A DNA stretch of 10,849 nucleotides, from positions 1 to 10,849 of the forward strand of contig CANJWU010000023.1 in NCBI GenBank assembly GCA_947478655.1, in the 5' to 3' direction. Shown here piece by piece: positions 1 through 7,624 of the stretch (position 1 is its first letter; each line of letters begins with the position of its first letter). The DNA is from Sphingobacteriales bacterium. Its GTDB lineage: Bacteria > Bacteroidota > Bacteroidia > Sphingobacteriales > Sphingobacteriaceae. Below the pieces are notes generated by a model that worked only from the letters and a program-made list of their open reading frames with translations, had not been told where the DNA came from and made no database searches. The translations under genes and the position numbers were made by a program.

Positions 1-37
1 ATTAAAGAAGGAATTATTTAATATTTTTTAAATAACA

Positions 38-1126
38 ATGAAAGCAACAAATAAATACGCAGTAATTATGGCTGGCGGAATCGGAAGTAGATTTTGGCCA
101 ATCAGTAAAACTTCGCATCCAAAACAATTTTTAGATATTTTAGGAACAGGTAAAACCCTTATTCAACAAACCTTTGAGCGTTTCGAAAAGATTTGCCCAA
201 AAGAAAATATTTACATTGTTACCAACGAATCTTATCGTGCCTTGGTAAAAGAACAACTTCCAACTATTTCGGACGATCAAATTTTAGGAGAACCAGCTGC
301 AAAAAATACTGCACCTTGTATTGCCTATGCTTGTCATAAAATAAATCAGAAAAACCCCGATGCCTTAATTGCAGTTGCTCCTTCTGATCATATTATTTTA
401 AACGAACAAGAATTTGTAAAGCAAATCGAAACTGCTTTAGTAACTGCGGCAGAAAACGACTTTTTAATAACCCTAGGAATTAAGCCTACCCGCCCTGATA
501 CAGGATATGGATATATTCAATTTGTTGATAACAGCAAAACAAATGGCCATTATAAAGTCAAAACATTTACCGAAAAACCGAATTTAGAAATCGCCAAAAC
601 ATTTATTCAAAGTGGAGATTTTTTATGGAATGCAGGTATTTTTGTATGGAGCGCGAAAAGCATTATCCATGCATTTGAAAATTATTTACCGGAGTTAAAT
701 ACTACTTTTCTAGAGGGCGCTAAACATTACAACACGCCGCAAGAAAGCGATTTCATCAACTTAATTTATCCACAATGCAACAGTATTTCTATCGATTATG
801 GCATAATGGAAAAAGCAGATAATGTACATGTGTTTGCAGCCGATTTTGGCTGGTCAGATTTAGGAACTTGGGGATCCTTATACACGATTATAGATAAAGA
901 TTATGTGGGTAATGCAGTGGTATATCCAAACAATGTGATGATGTACGATTCCTCTAATTGTATGATCAATACCAAGCCCGAAAAATTAATTGTAGTTGAA
1001 GGACTTCACGATTTTATTGTAGTAGATACCGATGAGGTATTGATGATTTGTCCTAAAAATAAAGAACAACAAATTAAAGAAATAGTAGCCGATGTTAAAT
1101 CTAAAAAAGGAGAAAAATATATTTAA
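38..1126 (+). CDS. manC: Mannose-1-phosphate guanylyltransferase (GDP-mannose pyrophosphorylase)
   Basis: This cytoplasmic enzyme makes GDP-mannose from mannose-1-phosphate and GTP, the precursor for mannose, fucose and related sugars in surface polysaccharides. The 362-aa product starts with the nucleotidyltransferase signature GGIGSRFWP followed by a PKQF motif (about residues 13-31), which binds the nucleotide and contains the catalytic Arg and Lys. FTEKP (about 177-181), WNAGIF (197-202), IDYGIME (252-258) and DFGWSDLGTW (269-278) are further hallmarks of the family. The length matches the short form with only the transferase domain and a beta-helix-like tail; the phosphomannose isomerase domain of the long ManC/AlgA type is absent. 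The ATG at 38 follows an AT-rich leader without a clear Shine-Dalgarno sequence, as is usual in Bacteroidota. The next gene is convergent, so this is the last gene of its transcription unit. No polysaccharide genes are visible in the window. The family assignment is secure; the exact sugar preference is inferred from the family. Confidence 0.95.
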   Translation: MKATNKYAVIMAGGIGSRFWPISKTSHPKQFLDILGTGKTLIQQTFERFEKICPKENIYIVTNESYRALVKEQLPTISDDQILGEPAAKNTAPCIAYACHKINQKNPDALIAVAPSDHIILNEQEFVKQIETALVTAAENDFLITLGIKPTRPDTGYGYIQFVDNSKTNGHYKVKTFTEKPNLEIAKTFIQSGDFLWNAGIFVWSAKSIIHAFENYLPELNTTFLEGAKHYNTPQESDFINLIYPQCNSISIDYGIMEKADNVHVFAADFGWSDLGTWGSLYTIIDKDYVGNAVVYPNNVMMYDSSNCMINTKPEKLIVVEGLHDFIVVDTDEVLMICPKNKEQQIKEIVADVKSKKGEKYI

Positions 1127-1150
1127 TCTTTTTTTGCTCGGAATTTAAAT

Positions 1151-1184
1151 AAAAAAAAGCCAAACAAATGTTTGGCTTTTTTTT
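1151..1184. terminator. Bidirectional rho-independent terminator between manC and rlmB
   Basis: The arms GCCAAACA (1159-1166) and TGTTTGGC (1169-1176) are perfectly complementary. They are flanked by eight A on the left and eight T on the right, so the hairpin carries a U tract whichever strand is transcribed. It lies between two convergent genes and its right edge overlaps the rlmB stop codon (complement of 1183-1185), so it probably ends both transcripts. Confidence 0.93.
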
Positions 1185-1923
1185 ATCCTCTTTGTCGAAG
1201 AGCCTCGTAAAGTATCACTCCTGTTGCAACAGAGACATTGAGCGAAGCAATTCCTCCCTTCAATGGAATTTTCGCATAATGGTCTGCTATACGAATAATG
1301 TCGTTAGAAATTCCATCCTCTTCCGAACCCATTACAATTGCAGTTGGCACAGTATAATCTATTTCATAAATCGTTTGATCATTTTTTTCGGAGCATGCAA
1401 TCACTTGCAATCCCGATTCTTGTAAATATTGCACTGCTGTTTTTAAGTTATTCACCCTACAAACAGGAATATTAAATAAGGCACCCGCAGATGTTTTAAT
1501 TGCATCACCACTAATGGCAGCACTTTCGCGCATGGGTACAATGATTGCATGAACGCCAGCGCATTCGGCTGTTCTAGCGATGGCTCCAAAATTACGCACA
1601 TCGGTAATTCTGTCTAAAATTAAAATCAATGGCACTTCTCCTTTTTCAAAAACAAATGGTATAATATCTTCTACCTTATAAAAAGAAATAGGAGAAATAT
1701 AAGCAATGATCCCTTGGTGATTGCCTCTGGTAATGCGATTGAGTTTTTCAACCGGTACTATTTGCATGCGAATGTCGTTTGCTTCTACTAAGGTTTTTAA
1801 CTCTCGAAATAAATCGCCAGCAATTCCCTTTTGCACATACAAACTTTCGATTTCTTTACCTGCTTCGACCGCTTCGATAACCGCTCTAATGCCGAATACT
1901 AATTGATTTTGTTTTCCTTCCAC
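1183..1923 (-). CDS. rlmB: 23S rRNA (guanosine-2'-O-)-methyltransferase, RlmB/TrmH (SPOUT) family
   Basis: This is an SPOUT-fold RNA methyltransferase that uses S-adenosylmethionine to methylate a ribose 2'-OH. The closest well-known role is RlmB, acting on G2251 (E. coli numbering) of 23S rRNA. An N-terminal L30e-like substrate-binding domain (about residues 2-75) is followed by the three SPOUT motifs: motif 1 with RNFGAIARTAE (about 110-120, catalytic Arg), motif 2 VMGSEEDGIS (197-206) and motif 3 IPLKGG then SLNVSVATG (219-235), which form the trefoil-knot cofactor site. No in-frame ATG exists before the conserved N-terminus. The candidates are GTG at 1923 (246 aa, close to the 243 aa of E. 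coli RlmB) and TTG at 1941 (252 aa). GTG was chosen for length and because the TTG lies very near any likely transcription start. Another TrmH-family target, such as a tRNA, cannot be excluded from sequence alone. Confidence 0.9.
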   Translation of the reverse strand: MEGKQNQLVFGIRAVIEAVEAGKEIESLYVQKGIAGDLFRELKTLVEANDIRMQIVPVEKLNRITRGNHQGIIAYISPISFYKVEDIIPFVFEKGEVPLILILDRITDVRNFGAIARTAECAGVHAIIVPMRESAAISGDAIKTSAGALFNIPVCRVNNLKTAVQYLQESGLQVIACSEKNDQTIYEIDYTVPTAIVMGSEEDGISNDIIRIADHYAKIPLKGGIASLNVSVATGVILYEALRQRG

Positions 1924-2172
1924 TTTATTAATTTTCCACAAACAAAGGGATAATTATGCGAACCACAAAAAAAACTATGCACAATTAGCTTATTAACACA
2001 AAAAACAGCTTTTTGATGAATAAATTAACTTTGTATTTGGGTTATTAACTTGTTATTCACAAGCAATGTTTATAAATGCCTATTCGAAAATAAACAGAAA
2101 GGCCAAAAATAAATGGTGGAGAAAAAATTTGCTTAAATAGTATTGCAAAGCATTAACTTTGTGTTCTGACAT
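1924..2172. other. Divergent intergenic region between rlmB and dnaB
   Basis: This AT-rich spacer of about 250 bp separates two divergently transcribed genes. It contains two copies of the 10-mer ATTAACTTTG, at 2024-2033 and 2152-2161; each includes a TAnnTTTG -7-like element on the plus strand. Only the second has a TTTG at a suitable distance upstream. No clean TAnnTTTG was found on the minus strand for rlmB; the nearest is TCCCTTTG, complementary to about 1943-1950, which has one mismatch. No RNA gene or credible small ORF was seen. Confidence 0.6.
2128..2161 (+). promoter_or_regulatory. Probable Bacteroidota-type promoter of dnaB
   Basis: TTTG at 2128-2131 and TAACTTTG at 2154-2161 match the Bacteroidota -33 (TTTG) and -7 (TAnnTTTG) elements with a 22-nt spacer, inside the reported 17-23 nt range. 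Transcription would start close to the ATG at 2173, giving a very short 5' leader. A similar -7 element at 2026-2033 has no matching -33 box. This is a consensus match only. Confidence 0.5.
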
Positions 2173-3696
2173 ATGGAAAAAAGCACAATTAATCCCCGTA
2201 ACGACCGTCGCAAAAATGCGACCAACTTAAATGGCCATTTAGCAAAAATACCTCCACAAGCTATCGATTTAGAAGAAGCTGTATTGGGCGCATTGATGTT
2301 AGAGAAAGACGCATTAAGTGCCGTTATAGATATTTTAAAACCAGAAACATTTTATGTTGATGCTAATCAGAAAATTTTCAGGGCCATTCAATATTTATTT
2401 CAAAATAGCTCGCCCGTAGATATTCTAACGGTAACCAATCGTTTAAGACAAACAGCCGAACTCGAAGTGGTAGGTGGCGCATATTATATTACCGAATTAA
2501 CCAATAGGGTTGCTTCTGCTGCTAACATTGAATTTCATGCCAGAATTATTTCTGAAAAATTTATCCAAAGAGAACTCATTTCTATTTCTTCAGATATTAT
2601 TACCAGCGCATACGAAGACACCACCGATGTACTTGAATTACTAGACAAAGCAGAAAAAAATCTTTTTGCGATTGCAGAAGGTAACATTCGAAGAGAATCT
2701 TACGACATGAGTACTTTGATTCAAAAATCGATTCAACAATTAGAAAGTTTAAAAGATAAAGTAGATGGCTTAACAGGTGTAACTAGTGGTTTTGTAGAGT
2801 TAGACCGCCTTACTTCTGGTTGGCAAAATTCCGATTTAATTATTATTGCTGCACGCCCTGCAATGGGTAAAACGGCATTCGTATTAAGTTTAGCTAGAAA
2901 TGCAGCCATAATCGGTGCTAAAAAAATTGCCTTATTCTCTTTAGAGATGGCCGCAGTACAATTAACCAATCGATTAATTTCTGCCGAAGCAGAATTACCT
3001 GCAGAGAAAATTAAAAAAGGAAAATTAGAAGCACACGAATGGCAACAATTAATGCATAAAGTGGGTAAGCTTTCGGATGCAGGAATTTTTATTGACGATA
3101 CACCCGCATTAAATATTTTCGAATTAAGGGCAAAATGCCGCCGTTTAAAAGCTCAACACGACATCGATATGATTGTGATCGATTACCTCCAATTAATGGT
3201 AGGTTCGGGCGATAATAGATCGGGGAACAGAGAACAAGAAATTTCGGCTATTTCAAGAGCGCTAAAAAGTATTGCAAAAGAATTAAATGTACCTGTGATT
3301 GCTTTATCTCAATTAAGTAGAGCAGTAGAAACCCGTGGAGGTACTAAAAAACCAATGTTATCCGATTTACGCGAATCGGGTTCGATTGAACAAGATGCCG
3401 ATATGGTATTATTTATTTACCGTCCAGAATATTATGGCTTTGATGTAGATGAAGAAGGAAACAACACGAAAGGTACTGCCGAAATTATCATTGCTAAACA
3501 TAGAAATGGTGCAGTTGGTTCTGTTAAATTGAAATACATAGGTGAGTTTGTGAAATTTGCCGATATGGATGCAAACGATTATGGCAGCTTTCCAAAAAGC
3601 AATCCATTAGGCCCTTCTAACGATTTTGATAACCATAAAAATGTGATCATTCGCCCAAGTAAAATGAACGATCGCTCGGATGATGTTCCGTTTTAA
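2173..3696 (+). CDS. dnaB: Replicative DNA helicase DnaB
   Basis: This is the hexameric ATP-driven helicase that unwinds the parental duplex at the replication fork and recruits DnaG primase. The 507-aa protein has an N-terminal DnaB-N domain (about 27-130, starting PPQAIDLEEAVLGA), a linker (about 150-195) and a RecA-like C-terminal domain. The latter has Walker A ARPAMGKTA (227-235), Walker B MIVIDYLQLM (333-342), SQLSR (379-383), DLRESGSIEQDAD (398-410) and KHRNG (442-446), which contains the likely arginine finger. It is about 35-40 residues longer than E. coli DnaB (471 aa). The extra length is a hydrophilic C-terminal tail rich in Asn, Asp, Ser and Pro that ends SDDVPF, resembling the tip of single-strand binding protein. 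No intein is present. The ATG at 2173 lies 11 nt after a promoter-like element. The stop codon overlaps that of the convergent chrA. Confidence 0.97.
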   Translation: MEKSTINPRNDRRKNATNLNGHLAKIPPQAIDLEEAVLGALMLEKDALSAVIDILKPETFYVDANQKIFRAIQYLFQNSSPVDILTVTNRLRQTAELEVVGGAYYITELTNRVASAANIEFHARIISEKFIQRELISISSDIITSAYEDTTDVLELLDKAEKNLFAIAEGNIRRESYDMSTLIQKSIQQLESLKDKVDGLTGVTSGFVELDRLTSGWQNSDLIIIAARPAMGKTAFVLSLARNAAIIGAKKIALFSLEMAAVQLTNRLISAEAELPAEKIKKGKLEAHEWQQLMHKVGKLSDAGIFIDDTPALNIFELRAKCRRLKAQHDIDMIVIDYLQLMVGSGDNRSGNREQEISAISRALKSIAKELNVPVIALSQLSRAVETRGGTKKPMLSDLRESGSIEQDADMVLFIYRPEYYGFDVDEEGNNTKGTAEIIIAKHRNGAVGSVKLKYIGEFVKFADMDANDYGSFPKSNPLGPSNDFDNHKNVIIRPSKMNDRSDDVPF

Positions 3697-4883
3697 GCCT
3701 GAAGTGCCGCTGTTATTAATCCCAATAAAATAATCAAGGCTGGCGGTGTTTTAGTGAACTTCAATAACACAAAAGTAAAGGCTACAATCATTAATTGTAA
3801 AGCATTACCGTTAGTGGTTTGCAACATGATGAAAAATGCTGCAATAGCAAATCCTACAGAAACCGAATTGATACCCACCAATGCCGATTGAATAGATTTT
3901 TTTGTTTTTAATTTATCCCAAAAAGGAAAAATAGTTAGTATAAAAAGTAAACCTGGCAAATTAATTCCAATCAAAGCAGCTAAACTCCCTAAAACCTGAG
4001 CACCAACACCCGCGCTTTTTACAGACATTGCACCAATAAAAGAGGTGAAAGAAAAAAGTGGTCCAGGAATAATTTGTTGCAAGGCATAACCAGACATAAA
4101 TTCGGGTGTGCTTAAGTAATGTTTCATTTCCACAAATTCGGTATACAGCAATGGTGCTAATACCTGCCCCCCACCAAAAATAAAAATACCGTTTCTATAA
4201 AAATTCTCGAACAACCTTACAGGCAAAGAAAATACCGATGTTCGATTGATGATTGCACCTAATAAAGCAAAAAATAAAAATACAAAAATGAGTGGAATGA
4301 TTTTTTTCCAATTGGTTTTAATAAAATCTTCAGGCTGTTTTTCTTCTGGAACTTTTAAAAAAAAATAAGAAAATAAAATAGCGCAAGCTAAAATGATTGG
4401 AAACACATAGGCATTTCGAATCATTAATGTTATTACACTGGCAAATAAAGCAAGGCCATATGATAAGCGATTACCCAATACATTTCTGGTAAGTACATAG
4501 GCCGAATAGGCAATAAAACCAATAGCCATAGGACCTAACACAAAAATAAAATTTGCGGCATGCTTATTTAATGCTAGGTAATTATACCCTATGGCAAATA
4601 AGGACATGATAATAGCAGAAGGTAAGATCCAAATCAGAAAAGATAAAATGGCCAGTGTTAAGCCACCAAATTGATAGGCAATAGCCACCAATGTTTGCGT
4701 AGAAGATGGGCCAGGTAAAACCTGACAAAGTGCATTATATTCTAATAATTCTTTTTGAGTGACATATTTTTTTTTATCGACAAACTCTTTAAGGAGCATA
4801 GCAATATGAGCCGATGGGCCTCCAAAGGCAACGAGACTAAATTTAAAAACAGCTAGTAAAAATTGGCGTTTTGATTTATTCAT
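3693..4883 (-). CDS. chrA: CHR-family (chromate-type) anion transporter ChrA
   Basis: This is an inner-membrane transporter of the chromate ion transporter (CHR) family, whose characterised members export chromate and so confer resistance. The 396-aa product is the two-domain form, made of two homologous halves. The first half has FGGPSAH (20-26) and PGPSSTQ (57-63); the second has FGGGQ (236-240) and PGPLFSF (273-279). These repeated GGP/GGG and PGP motifs are diagnostic. About ten hydrophobic segments are visible, with a charged loop at about 179-194 between the halves. The ATG at 4883 begins the conserved MNKSKRQFLL N-terminus. A longer in-frame start at 4964 would run deep into the upstream TPR gene and lacks family resemblance, so it was rejected. 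The start overlaps the TPR gene stop by 8 bp (ATGAATAA), which suggests translational coupling. No other metal-resistance gene is nearby, so chromate as the natural substrate is inferred from the family only. Confidence 0.9.
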   Translation of the reverse strand: MNKSKRQFLLAVFKFSLVAFGGPSAHIAMLLKEFVDKKKYVTQKELLEYNALCQVLPGPSSTQTLVAIAYQFGGLTLAILSFLIWILPSAIIMSLFAIGYNYLALNKHAANFIFVLGPMAIGFIAYSAYVLTRNVLGNRLSYGLALFASVITLMIRNAYVFPIILACAILFSYFFLKVPEEKQPEDFIKTNWKKIIPLIFVFLFFALLGAIINRTSVFSLPVRLFENFYRNGIFIFGGGQVLAPLLYTEFVEMKHYLSTPEFMSGYALQQIIPGPLFSFTSFIGAMSVKSAGVGAQVLGSLAALIGINLPGLLFILTIFPFWDKLKTKKSIQSALVGINSVSVGFAIAAFFIMLQTTNGNALQLMIVAFTFVLLKFTKTPPALIILLGLITAALQA

Positions 4884-5211
4884 TTTCGTAATCCAAGCCA
4901 TTAAAGATATTAAAAGCAGATTGCAATTCCGAAAAAGCATGATTATCCCCAATTTTTCTGGCAATTTTCATTCCTTTTTGATAGGTTGCTAATGCGCTTT
5001 CGTTCTCATTTAATGCCTCATAAAGCTTGGCTAAATGATAATACACCCCAACATATTCTTCGTTAGAATTAACTGTTTCGAGGTAATAAAATAAAGCCTT
5101 TTGGTTATCATGGAGCTTTAAATACTCTGTGGCCAAGGCATAGAGCAAAAAAGAGTCGTTTGGCTCCTCTAAGAGCATTTCTAAAAGTCTTTGGATGCGT
5201 TGATTATTCAT
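4876..5211 (-). CDS. Small tetratricopeptide-repeat (TPR) protein
   Basis: This 111-aa, mostly helical and probably cytoplasmic protein has no signal peptide or membrane segment. Two TPR units are visible at about residues 18-50 (with LLYALATEYLKL and ALFYYLETV) and 52-85 (YYHLAKLYEAL and ALATYQKGMKIA). A third partial helix pair covers about 89-106. TPR units bind proteins or peptides, so an adaptor role is expected, but no partner can be named from sequence. It is the first gene of a two-gene unit: its stop codon lies inside the start of chrA (overlap 4876-4883). Divergently, only 49 bp separate its ATG (5211) from that of etfB, so the two promoters must be packed into or beyond that gap. 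Similar short TPR proteins are common in Bacteroidota and usually unassigned. Confidence 0.82.
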   Translation of the reverse strand: MNNQRIQRLLEMLLEEPNDSFLLYALATEYLKLHDNQKALFYYLETVNSNEEYVGVYYHLAKLYEALNENESALATYQKGMKIARKIGDNHAFSELQSAFNIFNGLDYENE

Positions 5212-5233
5212 TTTTTATTCGATAGAAATTGCC

Positions 5234-5241
5234 TATTTTTG
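5234..5241 (+). promoter_or_regulatory. Possible -7 promoter element of the etf operon
   Basis: TATTTTTG at 5234-5241 matches the Bacteroidota -7 consensus TAnnTTTG, 19 nt before the etfB ATG in the only gap available (5212-5260). No TTTG lies 17-23 nt upstream of it, so the match is partial. Confidence 0.35.
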
Positions 5242-5260
5242 CGCAAAAACATTTCATACT

Positions 5261-5998
5261 ATGAAAATATTAGTCTGCATCAGTAATGTACCAGATACAA
5301 CCACAAAAATAACCTTTAACTCGAATAATACCGAATTTAACACGAGCGGGGTTCAATTTATTTTAAATCCATACGATGAATTGGCTTTAGCTAGGGCCAT
5401 TGAATTAACAGAAGGCGGCAATGGTAGTGTTACCGTTGTCAATGTAGGATTAGCCGATACCGAACCAACCATTCGTAAAGCATTAGCCATTGGCGCAGAC
5501 GATGCCATTAGGGTAAATGCAGCACCTGCAAATGCTTATTTTGTAGCCCAACAAATTGCAAAAGTTGCCAAAGAGGGTCAATTTGAATTAATATTAACTG
5601 GCCGCGAATCGATTGATTATAATGGCGCGCAGACGGGTGCCATGATTGCAGAAATCATGGATATACCTTCTATCTCTATTATAAAAAAATTAACTGTTGA
5701 AGCAAACACAGCAACCGTTGAAAGAGAAATTGAAGGTGGAAAAGAAGTAATTACTGTTGATTTTCCATTCTTAGCAAGTGTTTCTGAAGGTGTAGCAGAA
5801 CCTAAAATTCCTAACATGCGTGGCATTATGTCGGCGCGTACCAAACCCTTGCAAGTTTTAGAAGCCATTGCAGTTGACACTTTGAGTAACATTAGCTCTT
5901 TCGAAATGCCTGCCGCTAGAAGCACCGTAAAATTAATTTCGACGAACGAATCTGCTAAACTAATAGAGGCATTACATAGCGAAGCAAAAGTTATTTAA
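5261..5998 (+). CDS. etfB: Electron transfer flavoprotein subunit beta
   Basis: This is the beta subunit of the heterodimeric electron transfer flavoprotein. With EtfA it accepts electrons from acyl-CoA and other flavin dehydrogenases and passes them to the respiratory chain. The 245-aa product matches the family (about 250 aa): N-terminal KILVCISNVPDT, the nucleotide (AMP) binding stretch GRESIDYNGAQTG (114-126), and the signature around VEREIEGGKEV (153-163) followed by FPFLASVSEG. It is soluble and cytoplasmic, with no signal peptide. The ATG at 5261 directly begins the conserved first strand. It is the first gene of an operon; etfA follows after 35 nt. No ETF:quinone oxidoreductase or acyl-CoA dehydrogenase gene is in the window, so the electron donors are not shown. 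Confidence 0.95.
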   Translation: MKILVCISNVPDTTTKITFNSNNTEFNTSGVQFILNPYDELALARAIELTEGGNGSVTVVNVGLADTEPTIRKALAIGADDAIRVNAAPANAYFVAQQIAKVAKEGQFELILTGRESIDYNGAQTGAMIAEIMDIPSISIIKKLTVEANTATVEREIEGGKEVITVDFPFLASVSEGVAEPKIPNMRGIMSARTKPLQVLEAIAVDTLSNISSFEMPAARSTVKLISTNESAKLIEALHSEAKVI

Positions 5999-6033
5999 TT
6001 TATAATTACGATAAAACATTTTAATCATCTACC

Positions 6034-7011
6034 ATGAACGTATTAGTATACATAGAAAATATAAGCGGAAAATTTAAAAAATCAACATACGAAGTAGTTT
6101 CTTATGCTGCTGCAATTGCCAAACAAACAGGCGGAACTTTAACAGCTGTTTCTATTGGAAATGTAGATGCAAACACCTTAGCAGAAATTGGAAAATATGG
6201 CGCAAGTAAAATTTTAAATGTGCAACAAGATGCATTAAGCAGTTTTGTAAATCAAGCTTATGCATCCATTATTTCGCAAGCAGCTAAATCGGTAGATGCC
6301 ACAGTAGTCGTGCTTTCTAATACTTTTACAGGAAAAGGTTTAGCTCCAAGAGTTGCCGTAAAATTAGCTGCAGGATATGTTGATGGCGCATTGGAATTAC
6401 CAACAATGCAAGGCAATTCATTTAGTGTAAAAAGAGGTGCTTTTTCTGGTAAGGCATTTGCGAATGTTACCTTAAACTCGGCCATTAAAGTAATTACATT
6501 AAGTCCAAACGCATATCAAATAAACGATCTTGGAACTACTGCGCTTATAGAAGATTTTAATCCTTCTACTGCTGCAAATGATTTCCAAACAATGGTCAAA
6601 GAAATTATCAGAGCCAGTGATAAAATTTCTTTACCCGATGCAGAATTAGTGGTTTCGGGTGGAAGAGGTTTAAAGGGTCCTGAAAACTGGGGGATGATAG
6701 AAGAATTAGCTTCTTTATTAGGCGCCGCAACAGGTTGTTCAAAACCAGTTTCTGATTCGGGTTGGAGACCACATGAAGAACACGTAGGCCAAACAGGCAT
6801 TGCCGTTGCGCCAAACTTATACATTGCCATTGGTATTTCTGGTGCAATTCAACATTTAGCTGGCGTGAGTGCTTCTAAAGTAATTGTGGTAATCAATAAA
6901 GACCCTGAAGCACCATTCTTTAAAGTAGCAGATTATGGAATTGTAGGCGATGCATTTGAAGTAGTGCCGCAATTAATTGAAGCGGTAAAAGTATTGAAAG
7001 CGCAAGCTTAA
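6034..7011 (+). CDS. etfA: Electron transfer flavoprotein subunit alpha
   Basis: This is the alpha subunit, which carries most of the FAD-binding site of the electron transfer flavoprotein. The 325-aa protein has the N-terminal adenine-nucleotide-hydrolase-like domain (about 1-185) and the C-terminal FAD domain. The latter contains VVSGGRGLKGPENW (from about 205), DSGWRPHEEHVGQTG (ending about 256) and the family signature LYIAIGISGAIQHLAG (from 262). It continues with VVINKDPEAPFF and ADYGIVGDAFEVVPQL near the C-terminus. These are the residues that contact the FAD isoalloxazine and phosphates in known ETFs. The length is typical. It lies 35 nt after etfB and 12 nt before the BFN-UVR gene, so all three are almost certainly co-transcribed, ending at the hairpin at 7625-7656. 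Confidence 0.96.
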   Translation: MNVLVYIENISGKFKKSTYEVVSYAAAIAKQTGGTLTAVSIGNVDANTLAEIGKYGASKILNVQQDALSSFVNQAYASIISQAAKSVDATVVVLSNTFTGKGLAPRVAVKLAAGYVDGALELPTMQGNSFSVKRGAFSGKAFANVTLNSAIKVITLSPNAYQINDLGTTALIEDFNPSTAANDFQTMVKEIIRASDKISLPDAELVVSGGRGLKGPENWGMIEELASLLGAATGCSKPVSDSGWRPHEEHVGQTGIAVAPNLYIAIGISGAIQHLAGVSASKVIVVINKDPEAPFFKVADYGIVGDAFEVVPQLIEAVKVLKAQA

Positions 7012-7023
7012 TTTTCAAAACAA

Positions 7024-7623
7024 ATGAAGAAAATAAAATTAGACATTGTTGGTCTGTCTTATAGTCAAACCCAATCTGGAGCTTATGCTTTGGTATTAGG
7101 TGAGGTAAATGGCAAAAGACGATTGCCTATTATTATTGGAAGCTTTGAAGCGCAAGCCATTGCTATTGAAATAGAAAAAATGAGTCCTAGTAGACCATTA
7201 ACACACGACTTATTTAAAACACTTACTTTAAGCTATCAAATTGAAGTAGAAGAAGTACTCATTTATAATTTAGTAGATGGTATTTTCTTTGCAAAAATAA
7301 TTTGCAACAACGGCAGTAAAACAGTAGAACTCGACGCCAGAACATCTGATGCCATTGCATTAGCGGTTAGGTACCATTGTCCAATTTACACGTATGATTT
7401 TATTTTAGCTGCTGCCGGAATTTTAATTGAAGGTTCTGATTATGATTTTTTAGAAAATATTGATCAAATAGAAGACCTCGAAAACAAAAGCAAAGAAGGA
7501 AATATTTATCAGGGTAAAAGTGATATCGAACTACAAACCCAATTACAAAAAGCCTTACAAGAAGAAGACTACGAAAAAGCAGCACACATTCGTGATGAGC
7601 TTACTAAACGCGGAAGCAATTAA
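7024..7623 (+). CDS. Bifunctional nuclease (BFN/DUF151) domain protein with C-terminal UVR motif
   Basis: This 199-aa protein has an N-terminal BFN domain (about 3-135). Visible family features are the opening KKIKLDIVGLSYS, the LPIIIGSFEAQAIA stretch (34-47), RPLTHDLF (57-64) and ARTSDAIALAVRYHCPIY (105-122). A short acidic linker leads to a UvrB/UvrC-type UVR motif at about 169-197, with the typical EDYEKAAHIRDEL. Plant and bacterial BFN proteins have reported DNase/RNase activity; UVR motifs mediate protein-protein contact, for example UvrB with UvrC. The BFN-UVR arrangement is common in Bacteroidota. It begins 12 nt after etfA and is the last gene before a strong terminator. Why a putative nuclease is co-transcribed with ETF is not evident. 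The substrate and in vivo role are unknown; the domain call is firm. Confidence 0.9.
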   Translation: MKKIKLDIVGLSYSQTQSGAYALVLGEVNGKRRLPIIIGSFEAQAIAIEIEKMSPSRPLTHDLFKTLTLSYQIEVEEVLIYNLVDGIFFAKIICNNGSKTVELDARTSDAIALAVRYHCPIYTYDFILAAAGILIEGSDYDFLENIDQIEDLENKSKEGNIYQGKSDIELQTQLQKALQEEDYEKAAHIRDELTKRGSN

Positions 7624-7624
7624 T

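Noticed and set aside
1..31. Possible tail of an upstream gene
   Set aside because: Two frames are open to the edge (ending TAA at 19-21 and at 29-31) and both give plausible short tails; too short to support a gene.
1168..1425. Plus-strand open frame opposite the rlmB 3' end
   Set aside because: It lies antisense to a well-supported SPOUT methyltransferase, begins inside the terminator hairpin and has no recognisable domain.
2026..2033. Second TAACTTTG upstream of dnaB as a further promoter
   Set aside because: No TTTG at 17-23 nt upstream; the only nearby TTTG is 10 nt away. Left as a sequence repeat, not called a promoter.
4884..4964. N-terminal extension of chrA to an upstream start
   Set aside because: It would overlap the TPR gene by nearly 90 bp, and the conserved CHR N-terminus begins at 4883.
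3693..5211. Metal-resistance island
   Set aside because: ChrA is alone, with no chrB regulator, other efflux gene, transposase or integrase; the flanking genes are housekeeping.
6258..6847. Several minus-strand open frames across etfA
   Set aside because: They are shadows of the strongly coding etfA sequence and have no family features or promoter.
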